64,000 nucleotides of DNA. Origin: Epiperipatus broadwayi (lineage: Eukaryota; Onychophora; Udeonychophora; Euonychophora; Peripatidae). Position numbers and translations under genes: made by a program. Shown piece after piece: positions 34,896-45,980 of the stretch. The notes beneath the pieces are model-generated. The model was not told the DNA's origin. It saw nothing but the letters and a program-made list of their open reading frames with translations, and made no database searches. The DNA lies in assembly GCA_028023455.1 (NCBI GenBank), contig JAQFVV010012446.1, forward strand, positions 184,001 to 248,000, read 5' to 3'. Position 1 is the stretch's first letter, and each line of letters opens with the position of its first letter.

Positions 34896-35413
34896 TATAG
34901 GGTATATGAGCACAGACTTTCACATGACCCACCACTCTCCACTCTATCTAATAACACTGATACACTCAAGCACATATATGCTGAAAAGATAAATAATCAC
35001 CAATACACGTATTTCATGCTAAACCAGCAATCATCAGTTGGTCCAGATTATCATCTCCCACACATATATACTATAAGTGCTCAGATATATATTAAGATAG
35101 ACAATCTTCATATTTTAATGGACAGGCTCCAATCTACTACACATTCCAACTCTTCAACCATCCATCCAATTAAAAATCTGATGCTGGAATGCTCGAAGGC
35201 CACCCTAAGGCCAAGATTCTTGTCACACTCATGTTGGTTTAGCATGAAATATGTATATTGGTGATTATTTATCTTTTCAGCGTATATGTGCTTGAGTGTA
35301 TCAGTGTTATTAGATAGAGTGGAGAGTGGTGGGTCATGTGAAAGTCTGTGCTCATATACCCTATATATTACATATATAGATACAGGTATATAATAAGCCT
35401 GTGTTTCAGTTAT
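34896..35413. mobile_element. Ribozyme element, family B, with exact 13-bp target duplication
   Basis: A 518-bp insertion flanked by TCCATCTATAATG at 34883-34895 and 35414-35426. It consists of one minus-oriented monomer (34896 to about 35235) joined head to head to a partial plus-oriented one (about 35235-35413). The inner junction falls inside the ribozyme sequence of the second unit. No coding capacity; the overlapping open frames on both strands are mirror images of the inverted repeat. Confidence 0.85.
34993..35050 (-). ncRNA. Hammerhead motif, family B, copy in the 34.9-kb element
   Basis: Minus strand: outer stem UAAUC / GAUUA, internal loop UGGA / U, inner stem CCAA / UUGG, core CUGAUGA, stem II UGCU / AGCA with a U-U mismatch at its base, GAAA. 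The stem III palindrome is disturbed here (UACGUGUA). Activity is doubtful. Confidence 0.6.
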
Positions 35414-35599
35414 TCCATCTATAATGGTGAATTTGTTCACAGCATTGTTTTGTATCTTTGATGCCTTGTTTAAAAAAACATCTCAGTTAATGAAGTTTGA
35501 GTATTATTCAGGTGGAATTTAGATTTGGTCATCAATCTCTAGAATTAACATTATAAGATTGGTGTATTTGCTATATTAGCCTCAAAATGAGATCTGTGA

Positions 35600-36835
35600 G
35601 TCTTTTATCAGTTTTATACAAAAATATTACCAAGATAATTACAACTCTTCTATAGAGAACATTAAATTTTCATCAACCAAAAGAACAAGCTGGATTTAAA
35701 AGTGGTTTCAGTACAGTAGATCATATCCAAGTATTGAGAAAAGTTATATAAAGGACCAATGAATATGAGTTGTCATTATGCTTTGGCATTTGCAGATTAT
35801 GAAAAGGCATTTGATTCTATAAGCATTTCTTAAATGATGAAAACATTGGCTCACCCAGGATATTGTCATATTCTGAAGAATATTTATAAAAATGCAACAG
35901 AAACAATTACATTACATTATAATAGTAGTAAGGTTAATATTGAGAAGGTGTAAGACAGGGTGCCTATCTCCAAAACCTTCTACAGCAGGGCTGCAAGAAA
36001 TATTTTGGGATTAAAATGGGAAACTAAAGGAAGAAAAGTAAATGGAGAGTATTTAAATCATTTAAATTTTGCAGATGATGTAATTGTTTTTTGCAAATAA
36101 TGCTTCAGAGCTTCAGGAAATGTGGCAAGAGTTATCAGAGATAGGTAAGAAAGTAAGACTAAAGGTAAATGTTCAAAAGACTAAGGTAATGTTCAATGAA
36201 TTTTCTTTAAAAATGAAAATAAAGATTGATTAGGATGAGTTAGAAGAAGTTAGCAACTATAAATACTTTGGTTAGATTATTGTTGCAGATTGAAACATGA
36301 TGGATGAAATTAATCATAGAATTAAACTTTATAACTTAATATGAAAATGAAATATGCCTATATGTTTGAAATAAAAAGTTTTTAATAAATGTGTTTTTAC
36401 AGTTATTACTTATGGATCTGAAACTTGGACATTTAATAGAAGAGCAATACAAAGACTTCAGATCACTCAAAGAATTATGGATAGAAGCATGTTAAGAGTA
36501 ACCAGAACAGATCGAAAACTCAATATATGGGTAAGAGAACAAACAGATATTACTGACATCAGAGAAAGGATTAAAAGACTAAAATGTAGTTGGGCTGGAC
36601 ATATTACTAGAAGAGATAATAATAGACGAACAATTGAATTCTTAAACTGGATTCCAAGAAATTGTAAAACATACAGAAAGACACCACATATGAGATTGAT
36701 GGATGAAATAAGAAAATGTGTATGGGTGATGTGGAGAAGACAATTTACATATCGGAAAAGATGGATTGAAGTTGGTGAGACATTCATCCTGCAGTGAATT
36801 GATAATGTTTGACGATGGTAATGATGATAAATATA
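35600..36835 (+). pseudogene. RTE-like LINE fragment, 5'-truncated
   Basis: Starts inside the reverse transcriptase (KEQAGFKSGFSTVDHIQVLRKV near 35680-35750). It continues with a frameshifted DYEKAFDSI region, a FADD-like block near 36065-36090 and TYGSETWTFNRRAIQRLQ near 36405. It ends with an open C-terminal segment, 36477-36797: MLRVTRTDRKLNIWVREQ, KRLKCSWAGHITRRDNNR, RWIEVGE. The 3' end carries TGATGATAAA-type repeats at about 36820. Same family as 11340-15330 and 54930-56050. Confidence 0.8.
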
Positions 36836-38967
36836 AAAGATTATTAAAAGTTTAATGTTTTAAAATTAATCAATATAAACTTTGGATATTTTACAAATGA
36901 TAGATCGTTGTTTTATGTTTTTCAGTATGCGGGCGAATCAAAAGTTAAAAGATAATTGAGAAGTGACTATAAAATAAGATTTTACCGATTAATTAAATTT
37001 AATAAGATTAAATTATAATCATAAAGGTTGTTAAATTATAAAGAAAAATGTCAAGTATTAATAGAGTTCAATGTATTCATAAGATTTAGTCGATAAAAGA
37101 ACTATGTTTATGGTAATAAAATAAAATTGTATTTTTATGACAATTACAATATTTGATAAATAAATTATTGTTTTATTATTTAAATAGGGTGTGCTTAACT
37201 TCTTTATACAGTATATAAATTATGTGGATTTCATATTAATTCCACTTTCATTTTATCTCGACGTTCTACACGATTTTGACAGGTATTGCTAGTAATGGTT
37301 ATGTAGTGGTTATGGTCACCTGATATTAAAATAATATTTCTGAATCCTACTAGAATGTATAAAGTACATATGCATTATGTTTTCGTGATGTTTAATGTCA
37401 GGTAGGACCAGCCCGTATCAGCTTGCTCTTAACCAAACCGCAATTAAACTATAAGCTGACTATTTAAAATATATCTCAGATGAGATAGATTCATAATAGG
37501 ATTTTATTTGTTGGTGTGATTAAGATAATAAAACGTATAGATTAAAAATACTTGAATCAGCTGTGGATTGATAATTAGTTAAAGGAAACGGAGGTTGCAT
37601 TCAGTTTAATTTATGCATCATACATAATACAAATATGCATAGCCACAACATGAATCGTATTGATAAAAGTATATTAAATATAAGGATCGCTATATTGAGA
37701 TGTGAAATTAATTATCATGGGAATCAAGGGCAAAAATTATCGTCATATAACTCTTACTGTCATTCCCTTTTACAATTAAAAAAAAATTGATTGGAATAAT
37801 AATATATAAAAGAATTTTACCAGCAACAGTCTACAGACATTTTGTGGTAGTGAATAGAAAGAAAAAAAGAGGCAAATCAAATAAAAGTTGTATCTAACTT
37901 AACCAAGCTTAACATATTTTCTTTTAAATTGTTTACAGAACTAAATTCATTGTCGTTTTTTTAATAAATCATATATTTCACATAAAATTTACATATTTAT
38001 CAAGAAATTCTCGACATCTCTTTTACAGAAGAAAAAAAAGAATCTAAATTATATATTTCAATTATTTATGTATAAGGAAAATATTTTTTAAAAAAGAAAT
38101 ACGCCCTCTAACGAACAAATTATGAATTTAACGAAAACGTGATAAAGTATTATTAGAGGGGGAAATAAAAATTTATTTCATAATAGCAACATTTATTTGG
38201 GATTTTTCCTTTTAACAAAGTTTAGTCTAATGAAATATTGAGAAGTGTAGTGAAATATTTTTAATACTTTATAAATTCTTAATTTACTTTAGTAAGATAA
38301 TTTAATTCCTTTCTTCAAATTCATAACTACTGAATAAGAGAAATATCATGGCTCTTATAGTGTTCGCCATTAACTTCTGTAATATGTTGTATTTCGTATA
38401 AGTACCATCTTCTTTATACTCCAGTAATATTTCCGCCGGAAGTCTTTTTTGATTATGCTCCCGAATACATTTATTTATTTGATGATTTTCTACTCCCCCC
38501 CGATCAATTTTGTGATTATAAAAGTATAATCCAGCCCAAATCAATCTTGTAATTCAAAATTTACATATCCCCAAATTATCATCCCACTCCTTGAATCAAG
38601 CTTTCAGATTTAGATCTATAAACTATATTAAGGAAAATCCCCCAAGTCTGCTATTATGGAATCCATTTATGTTATTCTCCTTCATATATACAATTGAAAA
38701 GATTTTTTTGAACTTGATTCAAATGAGAAAGTGACGTGATTCCAAAATTGAATATCCGGTAATTATCTATACCCTCCCCCTCGAATCAGTCTTGTGATTC
38801 CAAAATTACATCTCCCCAAATTATCACCCTTTGCCCTTGAACCAACCTTTAAAATTTTTAGATCTATAAAATTTATTAAGGAAAGTTCTCAAAGTCTGCT
38901 ATCGTGGAAATTCATTTATATTATTCTCCTTCATACATACAATTGAAAAGATTTTTTTTTAACTTGG
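36836..38967. other. Long AT-rich stretch without supported genes
   Basis: No domain was recognised. ACGCCCTCTAACGAACA at about 38101 and the following bases resemble 57302-57350, pointing to an old shared repeat. A short duplication lies at about 38560-38700 versus 38800-38945 (TTACATATCCCCAAATTATC-type block repeated). Confidence 0.5.
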
Positions 38968-39078
38968 TTCAAATAAGAAATATAGGGTATATGGGCACAG
39001 ACTTTCAGATGACCCATCACTCTCCACTCTATCTAATAACACTGATACACTCAAGCACGTATATGCTGAAAAGATAAA

Positions 39079-39135
39079 TAATCACCAATATACGTATTTC
39101 ATGCTAAACCAGCAATCATCAGTTGGTCCAGATTA
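39079..39135 (-). ncRNA. Hammerhead motif, family B, minus copy
   Basis: Minus strand: UAAUC-type outer stem (one change on one side), CCAA / UUGG inner stem, CUGAUGA, UGCU / AGCA stem II, GAAA, eight-base palindrome AUACGUAU and A17. The base of stem II is a U-U mismatch, which could lower activity. Confidence 0.65.
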
Positions 39136-39792
39136 GCATCTCCCACACATATATACTATAAGTGCTCAGATATATATTAAGATAGACAATCTTCATACTT
39201 TAATGGACAGGCTCCATTCTACTACACACCCCAACTCTTCAACCGTCCATCCAATTGAAAATCTGATGATGGAGTGCTCGAAGGCCACCCTGAGGCCGAG
39301 ATTCTTGTCACACCCATGTTGACCTAAGGTCAATCTGAACCCCACATGTACAGGACATAATCCATTTAATACATATGCAAGGATGGGCAGACATATATGT
39401 GCTTGAGTGTATCAGTGTTATTAGATAGAATGGAGAGTGATGGGTCATCTAAAAGTCTGTGCTCATATACCCTATATTATATATATAGCACAGGTATATA
39501 ATAAGCCTGTGTTTCAGTTATTACATTGTACAGATGCCTGCCCATCCTTGCATGTGTATTAAATGGATTATGTCTTGTACATGTGGGGTTCAGATTGACC
39601 TTAGGTCAACATGGGTGTGACAAGAATCTCGGCCTCAGGATGGCCTTCAAGCATTCCATCATCAGATTTTCAATTGGATGGACGGTTGAAGAGTTGGAGT
39701 GTGTAGTAGATTGGAGTCTGTCTGTTAAAGTATGAAGATTGTCTATCTTAATATATATCTGAGCACTTATAGTATATACGTGTGGGAGATGA

Positions 39793-39849
39793 TAATCTGG
39801 ACCAACTGATGATTGCTGGTTTAGCATGAAATACGTATATTGGTGATTA
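39793..39849 (+). ncRNA. Hammerhead motif, family B, plus copy
   Basis: UAAUC (39793-39797) pairs with GAUUA (39845-39849); CCAA (39802-39805) with UUGG (39840-39843); internal loop UGGA / U. Core CUGAUGA 39806-39812. Stem II UGCU / AGCA with loop GGUUU. Palindrome AUACGUAU 39831-39838; A17 at 39839. Same stem I internal loop as family C, so the two families are probably related. Confidence 0.7.
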
Positions 39850-40006
39850 TTTATCTTTTCAGCATATACGTGCTTGAGTGTATCAGTGTTATTAGATAGA
39901 GTGGAGAGTGATGGGTCATCTGAAAGTCTGTGCTCATATACCCTACATTACATATATAGACACGGGTATATAATAAGCCTGTGTTTCAGTTATTTCAAAT
40001 AAGAAA

Positions 40007-41264
40007 GTAGAAAGTTAATTCTGATATTTTTATTAGAATGCATGAATGTTGCTTAAACTTTTATTTGTTTTAATAATTATTAATTAACAATATAAACTAA
40101 TCTGTAATATACATTTTCCATGTCTTTATTATACGAATCCAAACCATAAGTACATGTATAGACTTTATAGTCATTAATTATGTAGTTTCCCTTTTTAACA
40201 TTTACCTGAGCAGAAGATATTAATTTCTAGATCTGAAAAAGATAAACTCATCAATTCTGGAAAGTATAAATTTTACTAAGGATACCATCGCTCATCTAGC
40301 AGGATGGAAATCATTAGGCTTTAGCAATGAACTTGGAATAATAAAATGGTTTAGGGCCTCAATTTTCTTCAGTTTTTTGAAGAAATCTTTTAGCAAACAT
40401 CCAGAAATAGAAATTTCTATGAAGTAACTTTTCCTCCTGGCATCTTGAGAATGAATTTGAGTCTACCATTTATAATATTTACTGTGTATAATATATATTA
40501 TATAATACTAAATGTCCAAGTACTTTACTAAAATTTGATTGTAACAGTTGAGGTTAGGAGATATAGAATTCTGAAGAAGATTGTTGGGGCAATGTAAACT
40601 GTAAGAAAGGGTGGTAAATAAACCATTGTGTAACAGTAGTAAAGTGCTTGGACAATTTAGTATTATATAGTATACATTTGGCAATGCAATAAGAAAAAAT
40701 AGTATTATACTTCTTGAAGAAGATAATATATATTGTGAGAAAATATGATTACTTTAAGCTTATTTTCTTTTGTTAAAAACATAGTACTATTCTCGAAGAG
40801 AATATAGTAAGATTAAGGAATTCCTCAAGATAATTGCATCAAAAGTTTTACTTATCCTTAATTTTAGTTTCTATTTATTATAATAATCAGAAAGATTATG
40901 GGAAAGAAAATTATCCAAAGTATTGCTTAGATGGATAATAAGATTTATATAAATCCATAGATGGTAACCTTATAATCAACTTAGCTAAAAGGTGTATTAA
41001 AATTGCAAGAGATATTTTAGATGTCCATTGTTTATGTAATTTTAGTCCATTGGAAAACATGAAGTTATAACTTGAATTTTCATAACTAAGTCATGTGGAT
41101 GAATTAAACAAAAAAAAACTTATCTTCAGTGTTGTGCTGAGATTATTTATGATTTTAAGCATACTGGTTAAAGGACGATAGATAATCTCTAATATTAGAT
41201 TTTATAATGAGATGATAAATTTCTACATGATGAATAAATAATGGAAACATTCATGATGATAAAT
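40007..41264. other. Stretch without recognisable genes
   Basis: AT-rich. Nothing recognised on either strand. Confidence 0.55.
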
Positions 41265-41600
41265 AGTCAAAGTAAGAGTCATAGATCACATGACCCAATT
41301 CTCTTAAACTTGTAAGATATAAACAATGAGCATTGCCAATTGCTCAACAAGCTTTGTGATAAATGCTTAGCCAGAGAAAACATTTAAAATATCTCTGTCA
41401 GGACAGCTCCCCCCCCTCTCCAAACCTCTGACCATGGTTTCGTGCTTTGGTATTCACTAGATCTAAAAATACCAACTCAAAGCCAGCATTTATCTAAAAG
41501 AAGATATCTATTGAGTCTCTGAAGCTATCCTAGCGCCTCTCTGAGGAGTAAAAAAGCACGAAATCATGGTCGGAGGTTTGGGAAGGGGCAAACATATTAC
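41265..41600. mobile_element. Ribozyme repeat, family D relic, inverted pair
   Basis: A minus-oriented piece (about 41265-41500) and a plus-oriented piece (about 41500-41597) match 12230-13360. Each still shows CUGAGGA- or GAAA-side ribozyme sequence around ACCATGGT or ATCATGGT, but stem II and spacing are damaged in both. No target duplication was found. Confidence 0.65.
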
Positions 41601-43674
41601 CCTCATCCTAAGGATAGCAAATAATTTTTTAGTTTTCCATTTCTTATTTAATCATGTATTTTAATATAGTTAAATACAGAACTGTAAGTAAAGTTTATTT
41701 AGAAAAATTCATATACCTGGAATCTGAATATTTTAATATTTAGCAGATGAAGCATGCAGATGTATTGACCACAATGTCGCAATATTATTTCAGTTCAATG
41801 ATTAAGCTGAAAAATATCCAAGAAACATTTAAGTGATGCTTATAGGAAGAATAAGATAATAAAATAAATTGTTTTCCGTAACACTCAAAATGTGAATCAA
41901 ATAGTGAAGTAAAAAAAATTATAATTTATATACTGATACGGTATGAAGTCTTTGGGATTACACCTGAAGTGATGGCACTCATCATCATCAACATCAGATG
42001 GCACTCATCATCATCAACATCAGTTACTACAAAATTTAAACATAAATATAAAAGGAATGATAATGATGAATGATTTTGAATATAATGAGCATAGGCGATC
42101 ACAAAAAGACACTATAAATAACTATAAGTTTACCAGCATTGCACACAAGCAATAATCATTCATCATCATGAATGATCAACAGTAAAATTAAATCAACAAT
42201 CTTGTGACTGGATTGGAAATGAGTCTACTATAGACGAGGCTAATTATTTAGCCCTTGCCATCCTGGGACAGATTATTTAAACAATAATTTTGATACACAA
42301 ACGTAAGTGCTAGTCTATCCGAATATCTAAAAATTAAACAATAATTCCAGATTACTAAAGCATGCTAATCATCAGCAATACTCTGCCCATGTAGTACCAT
42401 TAATGTACTGATCGACTATAAACTCAATTTTTTAAAGAAATAATTAAAATGAAATGTAGTGCATAGAACTTTAAAGAATATTCCCTTTGCACCATCCAAT
42501 ATTAGAAAAGTAATGAATTCATCAACTGGATACCCACAACACTAAACATAAACCCCATGTTATATAACAGATCATTATAACCCAAATCCAGCTTAGAGAG
42601 CAAAAACTCTATAATTGCTACTGTGATCCATATATATAATAAAAACATTGTATCGGTCGAAATTGTATGTTCATTCAACAAGACTTAGAATCTGAGCAAA
42701 ATTACCTCAAATCCAATCATGACCGAGATACATAGGTCAGGAGCAATAATGAATTGTAACCATATAACTCTATGAACAACATCTTTGGTGATATAGATGA
42801 ATTTCATTCATTCCAATCCTGGGGGTACAGCGGAGAAGCATGATATCTTAAGTCTATTGATGATAAACCTAAATGTATATGTATGATCTCGGATAACCCA
42901 GAACACCACAGTATCAAATATGAAATATTATAATAACTAAGAATGAGGTAATAAAGATTCACATACTTGGGTAACATGATATATATAAATGTTTAATTAT
43001 TATAAGACAGCAAGATTAGTATACATGTGTGTTTATTTACAACTGTCACCATCAATAGATTAACCTTTGGTCTATGATAACATTAGACATCATCATAGAA
43101 GATATCATAATAGGATAATATAATTACAGAATAAATACAAATATACAGATGTACAATTTATATAGTGCGCTTTTAAATATGCCAATGTTAAATTAAATAA
43201 GCTTTCACATAAGAATTTAATAAAGGAAACGCTGTTTAGAATCGAGATATAATTAATTAATGACCTTCACTAAATACATTTATATAATCAGACACCTTGT
43301 TGTCTGAAAGTACAACCACCTTAATAGATATAAACATGAAATGATCGATCCCACTTCGATCATGTGAATCATACATATATAATCAAGACATAAGTATTTC
43401 CCTCTCAGGCATTTGTTAAATTTATTGAACAAAGGACCACAATATTATTTACAATGAAATGATGAGAATACACAATTATTTGCATATTGAAATATAACAA
43501 AATTCTGTGCAGTAAGTTGGAGTTTTAGAATTTATCAATAAGAAAAAAAAAACAACGCAGCAGGAAAATATCAATAAGAAAAAAAAACAACGCAGCAGGA
43601 AAATCGTTCATTCGAAGGGTGGAAAGCTTAATGCAAGCTTGTTCATGACATTCTATAAACCACTAAACATCACA
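41601..43674. other. Long stretch without genes, two small tandem duplications
   Basis: At about 41971-42025 a unit of about 26 bp containing GATGGCACTCATCATC is present twice. At about 43531-43604 a unit of about 36 bp (ATCAATAAG, A run, CAACGCAGCAGGAAA) is present twice. Otherwise AT-rich with no protein or RNA signal. Confidence 0.6.
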
Positions 43675-44015
43675 TAATCATCATCTCTTATGCTAGTATG
43701 TAACTGTTATTAAACAGGCAGTGCCACCCTGTGCCAACCAGAGTAATCAATGGCTGCCAGAAGTCTTGTGCATAAAATCCCCATCTAGCATAAGAGATGG
43801 TGATCGTCTGATATTTAGTGGTTTAACACCAATCCTGCATAAGAAGATAGTGGTGGCTATGATTGTTAAAGAGCCAAAGCCAAAATTAATGGGTGCTGAA
43901 CTGAGTTCAAACCCATATGACTATATATTGTATTTTCAATTTCATTCTCATAGTTTTGTAGAAATAAAAGAGCTGCTGGATGAGTTGCATTAGATCGTTA
44001 GATCTGGTTACAGTA
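43675..44015. mobile_element. Ribozyme repeat, family A relic lacking the ribozyme
   Basis: Matches the outer arm and spacer of family A (GTGCCAACCAGAGTAATCAA near 43730; AACACCAATCCTGC near 43829; ATTTCATTCTCATAGTTTT near 43937). The ribozyme part is deleted. Confidence 0.65.
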
Positions 44016-44535
44016 CGAGACCCAGGGACTAATAACTAAATTAATTAAACACACACACACACATGGCTGGCTAGATAATGCATATATTAATAACTAACAG
44101 TAAATCAAAGTAGACTTGGATAAGATTTAGAATGGGTTGTGGATAACATACTAAACATTTTATAAGTTTACTATCTTTAATGACTAAAATATAAGTAGAT
44201 AAAATAAAATAGAAGTGCATTGGGAATTTACACTCACAGGTGTTTCACAATGATGAGCAGAGTTAGGTACAAGGTCTCATCTTTTATCACCTTAAATCAT
44301 TTAATTTAAGTTATTACTAATTAATATTTTATCTATGATTTATATTCATGCCTGGATTATGCTATTCCATTCCTATGAGGTTTGCTAAGAGTTAAATCTT
44401 ACAAAAAAAAACAAAAATATTAGATATAACGTACTCAGAGCAAAACTCTCCATACAGTATTGCCACCTGTGCTAAACAGAGTAATCAATGGATGCCAGAA
44501 GGCTTGTGCATAAAATCCCTATCTAATACCTACTC

Positions 44536-44594
44536 ATCCAATATCCCCAGACTAGTTTCTGGCTTGTGGCCTTCGTCAGTGAGGAGCTTTGGAT
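44536..44594 (-). ncRNA. Hammerhead motif, family A, core complete
   Basis: Minus strand: AUCCAA / UUGGAU (6 bp), internal loop AGCU / AUA, CCUCA / UGGGG (5 bp with one G-U), core CUGACGA, stem II GGC / GCC with a CACAA loop, GAAA, palindrome ACUAGU, C17. Only the A-A opposition at 10.1/11.1 departs from the consensus. Confidence 0.7.
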
Positions 44595-44824
44595 CTGAGA
44601 GCACTGCATCTAGATCTTAGGATCTAATGCAATCCTCTAGCAACCACCTTTTATCTCTACTTAACTACAAAACTATGAGAATGAAATTGAAAACACAAAA
44701 ACTATTTTCAATCTAAGCTCAATAGCTTATATAGTCATATGGGTCTGAACTCAGTTCAGCACCCATACATTTTGGTGTATTTGGCTCTTTTACAACCATA
44801 GCCACCACTATCCTATTAGGCAGG

Positions 44825-44883
44825 ATCCAAAGCTCCTCACTGACGAAGGCCACAAGCCAGAAACTAGTTTGGGGATATTGGAT
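44825..44883 (+). ncRNA. Hammerhead motif, family A, plus copy
   Basis: Same fold as its partner at 44536-44594, but base 17 is U instead of C (ACUAGU then U). U is tolerated poorly at this position; weak cleavage is possible. Confidence 0.65.
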
Positions 44884-45796
44884 GAGTAGGCATTAGATAG
44901 GGATTTTATGCACAAGCCTTCTGGCATCCATTGATTACTCTGTTTAGCACAGGTGGCAATACTGTATGGAGAGTTTGGCTCTGTTTATCAACGATTAATG
45001 TGCTAGTATAAGAAATGTGATATAACCTACTCATTAACATTACATACTGAGCAATAAAGGTGCTCCCTATGCAGATTGTTTTATATAAACTAGATCTGGT
45101 GTTCAGATCAATGCTAAACTGAATAATATTATGGAGGGACAACATGGTGTTTTGCAACATAGCTTCAGAAACTATGGCACTACATAAACTAAATAAGGGT
45201 TTCAGCCCAAATGTGTAATTACTTATGGGATTCAGTACCAAGTACTCACTTGCAGTGGACTGTAGGACTTGCTATTACAAAATATAAGAACATTTAGTTT
45301 GGGAGACCTGAGCAGCTTAAAAGTTCTGGACCCTCATGTTTTAGTTCTAAAAGAGATCTGTCTGAACTAATACTAATGGCATGACTTTAAATCAGAAGCC
45401 CATTTTAATAATAAAATATATATCAAGGCATATTGCATGTATGTGCTTAATAATGACACCTTGGTAAAGCTTTCCAAAATATCAAATATTAAACTAAAGC
45501 ACTAAATCTATAGTTTCAGTATGCAAAACTACTATATGCCACTTTGTGGATTAGCATACATAAAACATGCTAAAAAGGGTTGATTAAAGTGATCTAGTTT
45601 ATAAATTCAATCTGAATTGTTTGTATCATACATTAAAGAGGAGTAAAGCATATTTGGGACTTAAAACTAATTATTTACAATATGCTTTAAAATGTCATTC
45701 TTGATATTAATTAACTAGATGTAATTTATTAACACGCAAACTGGAATAATGATAAGCCAAAATATAGTAGCTTAACTATATATATAAAATTAAGAC

Positions 45797-45980
45797 CATG
45801 CTAATGAACACTAAACAAGCTTTTTTATTTTATGATAAATGCTACTACAAGAGAAGGCATAGGTTGAAACCTGTCTGGTGATGGGGACAATCCAAGATAA
45901 AAATGATTTGAATGCCTTCTCTTGTAGTAGCATTTATCATAACATAATAAAAAAAAGCTTGTTTAGTGTTCATTAGCATG
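45797..45980. repeat. Near-perfect long hairpin, MITE-like
   Basis: Arms 45797-45860 and 45912-45980 are reverse complements apart from a few indels in the central A/T run; the spacer is 51 bp. Arms start CATGCTAATGAACAC and end AGAGAAGGCAT. No TSD was confirmed. It could be a miniature inverted-repeat transposon or an RNA hairpin source. Confidence 0.85.

Larger units (their letters stand above)
38981..39993. mobile_element. Ribozyme element, family B, 1.0 kb, with exact 13-bp target duplication
   Basis: Flanked by TTCAAATAAGAAA at 38968-38980 and 39994-40006. Order: a minus-oriented monomer (38981 to about 39390), a short plus-oriented piece (about 39395-39530), then a longer plus-oriented copy (about 39531-39993). 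Both orientations carry an undamaged-looking hammerhead motif. Open frames inside on both strands are by-products of the inverted structure. Confidence 0.85.
44438..45018. mobile_element. Ribozyme element, family A, best-preserved copy
   Basis: Two inverted arms (44438 to about 44600 and about 44822-45018) around about 220 bp. An imperfect 15-bp duplication GATATAACNTACTCA (44423-44437 and 45019-45033, one mismatch) flanks it. Both arms carry ribozyme motifs with CUGACGA cores. No ORF. Confidence 0.75.

Noticed and set aside
34893-35440. Overlapping open frames on both strands with the same peptide (YRVYEHRLSHDPP...)
   Set aside because: The identity is produced by the inverted monomers of the ribozyme element, not by two genes.
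36467-36787. Minus-strand 106-codon frame
   Set aside because: Exact antisense shadow of the RTE C-terminal segment at 36477-36797.
45797-45980. Hammerhead motif in the loop of the long hairpin (GAAACC and CTGGTGATG words)
   Set aside because: The order and spacing of core elements do not fit a hammerhead.
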